DNA of 32,947 bases, taken from NCBI GenBank assembly GCA_003696425.1, contig RFHI01000096.1:1-32947 (forward strand), written 5' to 3'. Shown here piece by piece: positions 8,381 to 16,452 of this stretch (its first letter is position 1; each line of letters starts with the position of its first letter). The notes beneath the pieces are model-generated. The model was not told where the DNA came from. It was given only the letters and a program-made list of their open reading frames with translations, and ran no database searches. A program made the position numbers and the translations under genes. The DNA comes from Candidatus Dadabacteria bacterium (GTDB lineage Bacteria; Bdellovibrionota_C; UBA2361; J046).

Positions 8381-9142
8381 CTAGCAGGATAGTTTTTCGT
8401 GCGCCAGAATAATATCCTTAAAACTGTCAAAATTTAAGCTGGCACCTCCTACAAGAGTACCAGAAACCTCTGCAACACTTAAGATGTCAGCAACATTATC
8501 AGGCTTAACACTTCCACCATATAACACTGGTGGAGGGAGAGCGTTAGCTTTATTCTGCCAGTAATCAATAATGGCGGCATGAGCCTCTTCAATTTCTCCT
8601 ATGCTGGCCACCTTTCCGGTCCCAATGGCCCAAACCGGTTCGTAAGCGATCAGCAGTCCGGATGTATCAAACTCGCGGCTGGCCTCAAGCAATGGATCAA
8701 GCTGAGCCTGTAAGACCGCCAGGGTTTCACCGCTTTTACGCTGAGACAGGTTCTCACCGACGCAGAAAATTACTTTAAAAGTCTGCTGAAGTGCCCCAAC
8801 TGCACGTTTTGCTGTCAATTCGTTAGACTCAAGAAACAGCCTGCGTCTCTCAGAGTGACCGACAATAGCAAAGGAACAGTTAAGATGTCGGAGCATCTCT
8901 ACTGATATTTCCCCGGTATAGGCCCCGTTTTTATCCCAGTGTACATTCTGAGAGCCAATCTTAATGCCGGAAGACTCTGTTGCGTAGGTAACAGCCGGTA
9001 TGTTAACTGCTGCAGGGGCAATCCAAACTTGAGCTTTGTTAAGCGACTTAGAAAAGTCAGCCAACTGGCCTGCAAGTTCAGCGCTCTGGTCGGCCCGCAG
9101 GTTCATTTTCCAGTTAGCAACTGCATAAAGTGTCCTGCCCAT
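8381..9142 (-). CDS. tpiA: triosephosphate isomerase
   Basis: Interconverts dihydroxyacetone phosphate and glyceraldehyde-3-phosphate in glycolysis and gluconeogenesis, in the cytoplasm. All catalytic motifs are intact: NWKMN with the active-site Lys near residue 12, the GHSERR histidine, and the catalytic Glu in AYEPVWAIGTG, followed by the phosphate-binding LYGGSVKPDN. The length of 253 residues is normal. It lies 19 bases downstream of gap on the minus strand and is probably co-transcribed with it. The usual intervening pgk is absent. Confidence 0.97.
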   Translation of the reverse strand: MGRTLYAVANWKMNLRADQSAELAGQLADFSKSLNKAQVWIAPAAVNIPAVTYATESSGIKIGSQNVHWDKNGAYTGEISVEMLRHLNCSFAIVGHSERRRLFLESNELTAKRAVGALQQTFKVIFCVGENLSQRKSGETLAVLQAQLDPLLEASREFDTSGLLIAYEPVWAIGTGKVASIGEIEEAHAAIIDYWQNKANALPPPVLYGGSVKPDNVADILSVAEVSGTLVGGASLNFDSFKDIILAHEKLSC

Positions 9143-9161
9143 TGTAGTTGCAGACTCCGAT

Positions 9162-10175
9162 CTATAATTTTTCAGCTATCAGCTTACAGGCATCAACCAT
9201 TCGGGCTGAAAATCCCATTTCATTGTCGTACCAGCTTACAACCTTAACAAGGTTTCCATCAATTACCATGGTGGAAGCAGCATCAACAGTTGAAGAATTG
9301 GTATTGCCAATAAAATCAACTGATACTAGCGGCTCTTCACAAAAGCCGAGTATGCCTCGAAGTGAGTTTTCACTGGCGTTCTTAAGAGCACGGTTTACTT
9401 CTTCTGGTGAGGTTTGCTGTTCCACCAGAGCAACCATATCAACAACAGAAACATCACAGGTGGGGACTCTTATGGCAAAGCCATCTATTTTCCCCTGAAG
9501 TTCAGGGAGTACCAGGCCAACTGCTTTGGCAGCTCCGGTTGTTGTTGGAATCATTGAGAGTGCTGCTGCTCTGGCACGTCGCAAATCCTTATGTGGCAGG
9601 TCCAGAATCCGCTGATCGTTGGTATAGCTGTGTACAGTGGTCATGGCAGCACGCACAATTGTAAAATTTTCATGTACCACTTTTGCAATTGGTGCAAGGC
9701 AGTTGGTTGTACATGAAGCACAGCTCAAAACATCATGGCTGGCAGGATTGTATCCTTGATGGTTTACGCCAATAGCCATTGTGAAGTCTGCATCAGGAGA
9801 AGGTGCTGAAATAATCACTTTTTTAGCACCAGCTTTAAGATGTTCGGCAGCCTGTTCACGCTTTCTGAATACACCAGTACACTCAAGGACAATATCAACT
9901 CCAAGCTCGCGCCAGGGTAATTCAGCCGGGTTCTTAATGCTGCTTACGGCGATTTCCCGTCCATTTACCGTAAGGGATGAGTCAGAACAGGAAACCTCGC
10001 CACTGAAACGACCATGCACCGAATCATATTTCAAAAGGTGAGCCAGGGTTGATGAAGCAGTTAAATCATTAATTCCGGCTATCTCAAGATCTGCTGAACC
10101 AGCACCCGAAGCAATTAATCTTAATACATTACGACCTATTCGACCGAATCCGTTTATTCCAATTTTAAGTGCCAT
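9162..10175 (-). CDS. gap: glyceraldehyde-3-phosphate dehydrogenase
   Basis: Catalyses the phosphorylating, NAD-dependent oxidation of glyceraldehyde-3-phosphate. The Rossmann motif KIGINGFGRIGRNVLR opens the protein. The active site reads SCASCTTNCLAP with catalytic Cys at residue 155; the first Cys replaces the Asn more usual at that place. An Asp in GINDLTA suggests NAD preference. At 337 residues the protein is full length. AGGAGA precedes the ATG. It is the first gene of a gap-tpiA pair and is divergent from tolQ across a 400-base region. Confidence 0.97.
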   Translation of the reverse strand: MALKIGINGFGRIGRNVLRLIASGAGSADLEIAGINDLTASSTLAHLLKYDSVHGRFSGEVSCSDSSLTVNGREIAVSSIKNPAELPWRELGVDIVLECTGVFRKREQAAEHLKAGAKKVIISAPSPDADFTMAIGVNHQGYNPASHDVLSCASCTTNCLAPIAKVVHENFTIVRAAMTTVHSYTNDQRILDLPHKDLRRARAAALSMIPTTTGAAKAVGLVLPELQGKIDGFAIRVPTCDVSVVDMVALVEQQTSPEEVNRALKNASENSLRGILGFCEEPLVSVDFIGNTNSSTVDAASTMVIDGNLVKVVSWYDNEMGFSARMVDACKLIAEKL

Positions 10176-10219
10176 ATTAGTCTCCTGACGGTTAAATTTT
10201 ACCCCCTTAAACCAGCCAC

Positions 10220-10248
10220 ATTCTTGAAAGTGCTGCCGTGAAAGTCAA
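10220..10248 (-). promoter_or_regulatory. candidate promoter for gap-tpiA
   Basis: On the minus strand TTGACT (10243-10248) and AAGAAT (10220-10225) are 17 bases apart. The predicted start would leave a leader of roughly 40 bases before the gap ATG. The -10 is only a partial match. Confidence 0.35.
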
Positions 10249-10449
10249 TAACTTCAAGAGAACTAATGCAAACAAGACAGTCAGAGAGGGAGATAGCCCG
10301 ATAGAAACAACTGGATAAAATAACAATAATGCCAAGCAGTTAGTTAATATAACTGCTTTATTCTGGTATCAACCTCTCTGACAGGTCCGCTAAGCTGGTG
10401 GTTGGTCAGCGTAATTTATAACATGTTCAAATAAGAATTTACTGCTATT

Positions 10450-10487
10450 CTATTTATTCAGACGCTTGCGCAGCGTTTAATAAATAG
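10450..10487. repeat. 38-base inverted repeat upstream of tolQ
   Basis: CTATTTATT and AATAAATAG form the outer arms, ACGCT and AGCGT the inner arms, around TGCGC. It may be a regulator-binding site or a transcript hairpin. It is followed by only a short, interrupted T-run, so I do not call it a terminator. Confidence 0.5.
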
Positions 10488-10576
10488 TTTCTATTAGAGA
10501 ATGTATGCAAACTGAATTAACATGTTAGGTTAAACGGATATTCATTCATCTATTATTTTCTTTACGGTAATTATAT

Positions 10577-11269
10577 ATGGAAACTGGACCAGTTTTTTCT
10601 ATTTTGGATTTCTACAGCATGATCTTCGGAAGTAGTCCCGTAGTTCAGGCGGTACTTGTTCTATTGATTCTTCTTTCTGTCTTTAGCTGGGCAATCACTT
10701 TTGCCAAGTATTTTCAATTAAAGAAGGCTGGAAGCGATTCTGAAGAGTTCGGCGCTATTTTCTGGGAAACCAGGAATTTTTCCCGCATTGACGATTCCTG
10801 TGAACGTTTAAGCGCCAGTCCGCTGGTAAGTCTTTTTAAATCCGGCTATCGTGAACTTGGCCACGTGTTGGAGGAAAGTAACCAGGGCAACCCTGTTGAT
10901 CTTGATGCAGGTTTAAACCTGGTGGAAAGAGCTCTTAAACGGGCTGAGCTGTCTGAGGCGATTAAATTGGAGCGTGGAACTACATTTTTGGCGACAGTTG
11001 CAAGTTCAGCTCCATTCATAGGCCTTTTTGGGACTGTTTGGGGAATCATGAACGCATTTCACGGTTTAAGTAATAATCAGGCTACCACAATCCAGGCAGT
11101 GGCGCCCGGAATTTCAGAGGCACTGGTAGCTACTGCTGTTGGGCTGGCTGCAGCAATCCCTGCAGCTGTAGCATATAATTATTTTGCAGTTGCTGTACGC
11201 CACTTCAGGGAGTCTATGGATAAGTTTAGCGCTGAATTTGTTGATTTAGCACGTGCACATCTCGGTTAA
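10577..11269 (+). CDS. tolQ: TolQ, proton channel subunit of the Tol-Pal system (MotA/TolQ/ExbB family)
   Basis: TolQ pairs with TolR to form the proton-driven inner-membrane motor of Tol-Pal, which pulls the outer membrane inward during division. The 230-residue protein shows the family layout: membrane helix 1 at about 22-44, a cytoplasmic loop, then helices at about 137-160 (APFIGLFGTVWGIMNAF) and 180-205 (EALVATAVGLAAAIPAAVAYN). The Thr and Gly residues expected to line the channel are present in the latter two segments. By sequence alone ExbB is possible, but the following tolR-tolA-tolB-pal order makes TolQ clear. It is the first gene of this block. Confidence 0.93.
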   Translation: METGPVFSILDFYSMIFGSSPVVQAVLVLLILLSVFSWAITFAKYFQLKKAGSDSEEFGAIFWETRNFSRIDDSCERLSASPLVSLFKSGYRELGHVLEESNQGNPVDLDAGLNLVERALKRAELSEAIKLERGTTFLATVASSAPFIGLFGTVWGIMNAFHGLSNNQATTIQAVAPGISEALVATAVGLAAAIPAAVAYNYFAVAVRHFRESMDKFSAEFVDLARAHLG

Positions 11270-11288
11270 TAAAAAGGTAGCGTAAGGT

Positions 11289-11720
11289 ATGGCTGGCAAT
11301 AACTACGATCTCGGGGGACCGGTCGCCAATATTAATGTCACACCTCTTGTAGATGTGATGTTAGTACTGCTCGTTATTTTTATGGTTACAGCACCGATGC
11401 TGCAGCAGGGGGTTGAAGTTAATCTTCCCAAGGCTACTACGGCTCCCCTTAAGGGGGCTAACGAGCAGATTGTGCTGTCAATTGACTCAAAAGGCAATAT
11501 CTACCTGGGTGCTAAAAATCGTGTTGCACTTGATAATCTTGATAAAAAACTTAATGCCATTTTTAAGGCTCGCAACGATCATGATCGCAAGGTGTATATT
11601 AAAGCCGATGCAGCGCTTCAGTACGGTAGAATCATGGAAGTAATGGGGGTGTTGCATCGTGGGGGAATAACCCAGATTGGGCTGGTGTCGGCACCTGCTG
11701 AGAAGAAAATACGGCGATAA
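11289..11720 (+). CDS. tolR: TolR, ExbD/TolR-family proton channel subunit
   Basis: A 143-residue single-pass protein with [21 protein letters not shown]: the proton-carrying Asp is residue 22, inside the only membrane helix (about 21-37). The periplasmic domain (about residues 45-143) has the usual [13 protein letters not shown] and [18 protein letters not shown] segments. It starts 19 bases after tolQ with a GGTAGCGTAAGGT leader that may serve as ribosome site. Confidence 0.93.
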   Translation: MAGNNYDLGGPVANINVTPLVDVMLVLLVIFMVTAPMLQQGVEVNLPKATTAPLKGANEQIVLSIDSKGNIYLGAKNRVALDNLDKKLNAIFKARNDHDRKVYIKADAALQYGRIMEVMGVLHRGGITQIGLVSAPAEKKIRR

Positions 11721-11777
11721 GCGAGTCAAAAAGGGCACTTGTAGCTGCGTATAACCGGCTGTTCTGACAGGTTTTTA

Positions 11778-12620
11778 ATGTCTGAATTACATAGCAAGAA
11801 AAGATTTCAAGATTTATACGCAGAGAAATTCAAAATAGGTGTTCTGCTATCTACTCTGCTTCATATCTCGGTGGCACTGTACATTCTGCATCAAACTGGT
11901 AATTTTAGAAAATTTGCCCCTCCAATAGTTTATTCTGTAACTCTTGAGGGAGGTAAAAAACTGGGGGGTATATCGCAAGCTCCAAAAACCAAAAAGATAA
12001 TTAAGGCTCCTCCCAAAAAGGCAAAAGAACCTGTGCAGTCAAGACCCCAAGGAAAAGCGAAAGACGCAGAGGTCTCTTTAAAGTCCAAGGTCAAACCTAA
12101 GAAAACTCCACAGCCGAAGACAACTGTCAAAGCTAAAAAGCCTCTCCTTAAAAAGCCTGTAAAAAAACCTGTTGCGAAAAAAGTAACTAAAAAAAAGCGC
12201 CCTTACCCTTTAGAAGACCTCGACAAGCGCCTGCAGGAAGCGATTCAGCGCTATACAGGTGAATCAGCTAATGCTGGAGGAAGAGGTTTTGGCGCAGCAC
12301 GCCTGGGGGGACGTTCGATGGGGGGTGGAGAAGTCAGGCCTCCGGAATTTTTTGCATACAAGCGGCTACTTGAAAATCATATCAAAGCGGGCTGGCGTTG
12401 GTTTGACACATCGGCTGCTCTTATTGCTCAGGTAGAGTTTAGTATTTCCAGGGACGGCCAGATAAGCGATTTAAGGATAATATCATCCTCGGGAAACAGT
12501 AATTTTGATCAATCAGTTCTTCGGGCCATAAATAAGGCCAATCCGGTGCCACCACCACCTGAGAAAGTATATAAATACTTTGCTCTGGTGCGTATGACGT
12601 TTGATCCAAGAGATCAATAA
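11778..12620 (+). CDS. tolA: TolA-like protein with TonB-type C-terminal domain
   Basis: The 280-residue protein spans the periplasm between the TolQR motor and TolB/Pal. A membrane helix at about 20-38 contains an SxxxH motif (STLLH), the element that couples TolA/TonB to its motor. A Lys/Pro/Ala-rich linker (about 60-145) follows, then a Gly-rich stretch. The C-terminal domain (about 190-280, with AQVEFSISRDGQISDLRI and FDQSVLRAINKANPVPPPP) is of the TonB_C/TolA C type. The linker is shorter than the long helical rod of E. coli TolA, so this resembles a TonB-like TolA. Position between tolR and tolB fixes the assignment. Confidence 0.88.
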   Translation: MSELHSKKRFQDLYAEKFKIGVLLSTLLHISVALYILHQTGNFRKFAPPIVYSVTLEGGKKLGGISQAPKTKKIIKAPPKKAKEPVQSRPQGKAKDAEVSLKSKVKPKKTPQPKTTVKAKKPLLKKPVKKPVAKKVTKKKRPYPLEDLDKRLQEAIQRYTGESANAGGRGFGAARLGGRSMGGGEVRPPEFFAYKRLLENHIKAGWRWFDTSAALIAQVEFSISRDGQISDLRIISSSGNSNFDQSVLRAINKANPVPPPPEKVYKYFALVRMTFDPRDQ

Positions 12621-12706
12621 AGGGCACTTGCGAATACAGAAGGCCTCTGTTCAAATAATAAATGTGATAAATTGAGATGCTTTCTAATATACTTTGTGAG
12701 TTTTAT

Positions 12707-14002
12707 ATGAAAAAATTTTTCGTCGGTCTTGTTCTTACTCTGCTACTACCCTTGACAGCACTGGCTCAAACCGACATCTACATTCGTGGTTCGGGAAAGC
12801 TCTTTCCTATTGCTCTGCCGCAGTTATGTCTTAAGAGTGGAGAGTCGAAAGCAAATAGAGAGATTCCGCGTATAATTGCGAAAAACCTGATCATTTCTGG
12901 TTATTTTGAAGTACTGAATCCCGAAGCATATATTGAAGAGCCGGGTAAGTGTTTGGCGCCTCAGGATGTTGTATACAGTGATTGGAGTGTTATTGGAGCA
13001 GAAGGGCTTGTTAGGGGGACTGTAGAGCAGGCAGCTTCGCAGATTACAATTAGACTTTATTTGCATGATATCTCAAGGCAACGTGTCGTACTTGGGAAAG
13101 AATATAGCGGTAGTAGTGAGCAGATCCGTGCAATTGCGCATAAATTTTCAAATGAAATACTTCGTTTTTTTACCGGTCAGGCTGGAGTTTTTGGCAGTCA
13201 GATTGCATTTTCGTCCAAAGTTGGCAGGTTCAAAGAGCTATTCGTAATGGACATGGATGGCAGCAACATTCGTCAGCTTACTGATGACCGAGGTCTGGCG
13301 GTATCGTCATCCTGGCATCCGGCCGGTCAGATGCTGATTTATACCTCTTATAGAAAGAGGCGGCCGGATCTGTTTACGATTAATCTTCTTTCCAGAAGGA
13401 TACAGCAGATAACTAACAACCCGGATCTCGAACTGGGCGGTAAATTCAATAAAGATGGAAGTTTGATTTTAGCATCACGAAGCAGCGGCAAAGAATCTGA
13501 CATTGTACTTATGCGACCTGACGGGGCAGTTATCCGGCGCTTAACGCGGCCTAATGGTTCGATTGATGTTTCTCCCGACTGGTCGCCTGATAACTCACGG
13601 ATTGTGTTCTGCTCAGATAGATCGGGGGGGCCTCAAATTTATGTAATGAATGCTGATGGAAGTAATCAGCATCGCATTAGCTTTGTAAGCTCTAATTACT
13701 GTACTTCGCCGGTGTGGTCCCCTGCTGGTGATAAGATTGCTTTTGTTTGTCGTGCTGAACGCGGATTTAATCTTTTTATAAGTGATACTGACGGTTCTAA
13801 TCCATTGCAACTGACCAGCTATGGAAATAATGAGGATCCCAGCTGGTCTCCGGACGGCCGCTACCTCGCATTTGCAACAACGTTTGGAAGGGGGAGTGTC
13901 ACCCATATTGCCATTATACGTAATGATGGTAGCAGCTTAACCCAAATAACGCATGGTCGTAATTCCGATTCGCAGCCGGCCTGGGGACCGCTTCCGCATT
14001 GA
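12707..14002 (+). CDS. tolB: TolB, periplasmic beta-propeller protein
   Basis: TolB binds Pal and TolA in the periplasm. From the ATG at 12707 the product starts with a clean Sec signal peptide, MKKFFVGLVLTLLLPLTALA|Q, so this start is preferred over the track's 12677, which would add MLSNILCEFY before it. An N-terminal TolB domain (to about residue 150) precedes a series of PD40/WD40-like propeller repeats, recognisable as repeated 'DGSNIRQLT', 'SPDWSPDNSRIVF', 'PSWSPDGRYLAF' blocks. Mature length of about 410 residues is normal. Nearly 190 non-coding bases separate it from pal. Confidence 0.94.
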   Translation: MKKFFVGLVLTLLLPLTALAQTDIYIRGSGKLFPIALPQLCLKSGESKANREIPRIIAKNLIISGYFEVLNPEAYIEEPGKCLAPQDVVYSDWSVIGAEGLVRGTVEQAASQITIRLYLHDISRQRVVLGKEYSGSSEQIRAIAHKFSNEILRFFTGQAGVFGSQIAFSSKVGRFKELFVMDMDGSNIRQLTDDRGLAVSSSWHPAGQMLIYTSYRKRRPDLFTINLLSRRIQQITNNPDLELGGKFNKDGSLILASRSSGKESDIVLMRPDGAVIRRLTRPNGSIDVSPDWSPDNSRIVFCSDRSGGPQIYVMNADGSNQHRISFVSSNYCTSPVWSPAGDKIAFVCRAERGFNLFISDTDGSNPLQLTSYGNNEDPSWSPDGRYLAFATTFGRGSVTHIAIIRNDGSSLTQITHGRNSDSQPAWGPLPH

Positions 14003-14194
14003 ACTAACATAATAGCAAAGTTGTTCTATATTGATATTGCGTCAAAGGGGATTCTAAAGTAATTAGTGTTATGGTCCGGCAATAGTGTGTCCCCGGGTGG
14101 TTGTGTGCTGCTGGTGGGATTGCATGCACGTTGCCTGAAAGCTGGTGGAGGTATATTAACCGATATTATTTTCATTTGGTTAAGGAGATAAGAT

Positions 14195-14635
14195 ATGCGA
14201 ATAGTTAAAGTTTTAATGGCTGTAATATTAGTTTTTGGACTTAGCGCCTGTGCCTGCAGAACCAAACAGGTTGGGGCAGGTAACGTTCCGGTAGCAGCAG
14301 AAGGCTCAATTCTGAAAGACGTTCATTTTGCCTTTGACTCGTATGCGCTGGATTCACTCGCACGTGAAATACTTCGTAAAAACGCTGAATGGCTCAAGGC
14401 TCATCCTGATAGAAAGGTCGAGATTGAAGGGCACTGCGATGAGCGTGGTACCAATGAGTATAATATGGCCCTGGGAGCTAAACGTGCCCGTGCCGTCAAA
14501 GATTTTCTGGTCTCGCTTGGAATAGCAGCTGATCGTATGAGCACGGTTAGTTATGGTGAAGAGCTGCCGCTCGATCCACGCCACAACGAGGAGGCATGGG
14601 CGAAAAACAGAAGAGCCCATTTTAAACTTCTATAG
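14195..14635 (+). CDS. pal: Pal, peptidoglycan-associated outer-membrane lipoprotein
   Basis: The signal ends in the lipobox LSAC with lipidated Cys at residue 19. The rest is an OmpA-type peptidoglycan-binding domain (about 45-146): [32 protein letters not shown] and NRRAHFKLL. The Asp and Arg that grip diaminopimelate in OmpA domains are present. The total of 146 residues is a little short for Pal because the linker is short. AAGGAGAT precedes the ATG. It is the outer-membrane anchor of the Tol system. Confidence 0.95.
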   Translation: MRIVKVLMAVILVFGLSACACRTKQVGAGNVPVAAEGSILKDVHFAFDSYALDSLAREILRKNAEWLKAHPDRKVEIEGHCDERGTNEYNMALGAKRARAVKDFLVSLGIAADRMSTVSYGEELPLDPRHNEEAWAKNRRAHFKLL

Positions 14636-14643
14636 TATAGCGC

Positions 14644-15396
14644 TTGGCAGGTAAAAAAAGTACGTACGCAATAGTACGTTCTAAATTAATCATTTTTCGT
14701 TTGGGGCTGGCTCTGTTGCTGAGCACACAGGTCTCGTGTGCAGCCGGGGCCGGCTCCAAAAAGCTTCAGGAGCTTCAAAAAGATATAGACGAACTTCGCT
14801 CTATTCAGGCAGAGCATACTGCTGATCTTGTGTCTATCCGATCGGAAATAAGAAAATTAACAGGGCGTATTGAGGAGTTTGAATACATTCAATCTAAGAG
14901 GGTAGGGTCGGATTTATCTGCACTAAGAGAAAATGTTACCCGGCTTGAAAAACTTGTTCCGCCTCCGCCAATAGTACCGGTAATTGCCCTTGAAAGTGAC
15001 CAGGCGCTCTTACCTAAGCTTGCCCCTGAGCTTGCTGAGCCGCTTGGCAACGCTTTAAAAGAGATTAGGCTCGGAAATTTTCGTGGAGCAATTCCGTTGC
15101 TGCAACAGGCCCTTGATCTTGTAGATGGCAGAGCAGAATCCGTTTATCCGTTATTCTGGCTGGGGCTCTGTTATGATGGTGTTGGCGATCTTAAGCAGGC
15201 GCTGACTTATTATCACCGAACTGTTACGGAGTTTCCTAAGCATAAAAGGGCTGCTCTGGCATTGTTGAAAGAAGGATCAGTATTTATCCGCTTGGGAGAT
15301 TCTAAAGCTGCCAAATTAAGTTTTCAAAAGATAATTAGACAATATCCTAAATCTAATGAAGCCAGAATAGCACGCGAAAGGTTAAAGGACGTCTAG
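14644..15396 (+). CDS. cpoB: CpoB/YbgF-like coiled-coil TPR protein
   Basis: The last gene of the tol-pal block. A hydrophobic N-terminal segment (LGLALLLSTQVSCAAG) looks like a signal peptide; the Cys in QVSC could be a non-canonical lipobox. A coiled coil at about 38-100 and a Pro-rich link (PPPPIVPV) precede TPR repeats from about 135 to 250. This matches the CpoB/YbgF layout, which in E. coli links Tol-Pal to septal peptidoglycan synthesis. Only a TTG at 14644, eight bases after the pal stop, is available as an upstream start; no in-frame ATG precedes the signal segment, and no ribosome site is seen, so translation is probably coupled to pal. Confidence 0.82.
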   Translation: MAGKKSTYAIVRSKLIIFRLGLALLLSTQVSCAAGAGSKKLQELQKDIDELRSIQAEHTADLVSIRSEIRKLTGRIEEFEYIQSKRVGSDLSALRENVTRLEKLVPPPPIVPVIALESDQALLPKLAPELAEPLGNALKEIRLGNFRGAIPLLQQALDLVDGRAESVYPLFWLGLCYDGVGDLKQALTYYHRTVTEFPKHKRAALALLKEGSVFIRLGDSKAAKLSFQKIIRQYPKSNEARIARERLKDV

Positions 15397-15513
15397 TCCG
15401 CACGGGCTTATTTGATTCTGGTTGTGTCTGGTTAAGCATATAGCATAGTTTCTTAGTCAGCCCCTGTCTTGGGCGACTTGAGTTAATTGTAACTATCCCA
15501 TAAATTACATGTT

Positions 15514-16452
15514 ATGCGTTTATACCGAAACAGGCTGCCTGAGAAGGATCCGGCTACGAGTTTTGTAGCCACTCTGGGCAATTTTGATGGCCTGCACATA
15601 GGACACCAGCATTTAATAGCCGAATTAAAAAAAGAGGCAGCAAAAAATAATGCGAAATCAATGCTTATCTCTTTTTATCCGCATCCACAGCTAAAGCTGG
15701 GGCGCATAAAGGATTTTAATTATCTTACAAATTTAAGGCAAAAAGTAAGGATTTTGAGAGAAAACGGTTTGGATCTGTTTGTTTTACTTCATTTTACTGA
15801 AAGGCTTTCAAAACTTTCAGCAAGGGAGTTTATAGAGAACATTTTATTTTCCAGGTTGGGTGTGACTGCTCTGATACTGGGACCTGACGCTCGTATGGGC
15901 CATAAACGTGAAGCCGATATTACGGCAATTCGTAATATTACAATTGAGCATGGCAAAAATCTTCGGATTGTACCCTTCTTAGAGTTAGCTGGTAAACCCG
16001 TCAGTTCACGTCGAATACGCGAGTTGGTTCTTTCTGGCGATCTGGAATTAGCAGCAAAATTATTGGGCAGACCTTATTGTGTCGGTGGTCGCATCCGACG
16101 GGGAGACGCCAGGGGTAGTACTCTTGGGTTTCCAACCGCGAATATTCACTATCTGTCCCAGGCTCTTCCGCCAAATGGAGTTTACATCTCAACAACCGTC
16201 CTTGATGGAAAGTCATATCAGTCCGTTACTAATATAGGCACTCGTCCAACATTTGACGGATCCAATAAAACAGTGGAAGTTCATATCCTTAACCTGGACA
16301 ATAGTAATGAGCTGTATGGAAAATATGTTGACAATAATCTTATCCGCAAACTAAGAGAGGAAAAAAAGTTTCAGTCAGTAGAGCAGTTAAAAAGGCAAAT
16401 ATCAATCGATGTAGAAAAAGCTCGCGGATTTTTCAATGAGCCTAATGAATAA
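15514..16452 (+). CDS. ribF: bifunctional riboflavin kinase / FMN adenylyltransferase
   Basis: Converts riboflavin to FMN and then FAD. The N-terminal FAD synthetase domain shows LGNFDGLHIGHQHLI, the nucleotidyltransferase HxGH-type motif, and SSRRIRELV. The C-terminal flavokinase domain shows the conserved RGSTLGFPTANIH loop. At 312 residues it is full length. The gene follows 117 non-coding bases after cpoB with a weak ribosome site; I found no FMN riboswitch pattern there. It overlaps the start of rluD by 17 bases. Confidence 0.95.
   Translation: MRLYRNRLPEKDPATSFVATLGNFDGLHIGHQHLIAELKKEAAKNNAKSMLISFYPHPQLKLGRIKDFNYLTNLRQKVRILRENGLDLFVLLHFTERLSKLSAREFIENILFSRLGVTALILGPDARMGHKREADITAIRNITIEHGKNLRIVPFLELAGKPVSSRRIRELVLSGDLELAAKLLGRPYCVGGRIRRGDARGSTLGFPTANIHYLSQALPPNGVYISTTVLDGKSYQSVTNIGTRPTFDGSNKTVEVHILNLDNSNELYGKYVDNNLIRKLREEKKFQSVEQLKRQISIDVEKARGFFNEPNE

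Larger units (their letters stand above)
10176..10576. other. divergent regulatory region between gap and tolQ
   Basis: No gene is seen. It holds a candidate gap promoter on the minus strand, a 38-base inverted repeat, and two AACATGTT palindromes (10420-10427 and 10519-10526) flanking that repeat. The tolQ ATG has no strong ribosome site. Confidence 0.5.

Noticed and set aside
9148-10041. Several plus-strand ORFs (9148-9498, 9407-9664, 9781-10041) over gap
   Set aside because: Antisense shadows of gap, whose motifs are complete.
15397-15513. Possible FMN riboswitch before ribF
   Set aside because: The 117-base leader lacks the conserved RFN-element blocks I would expect, and is too short.
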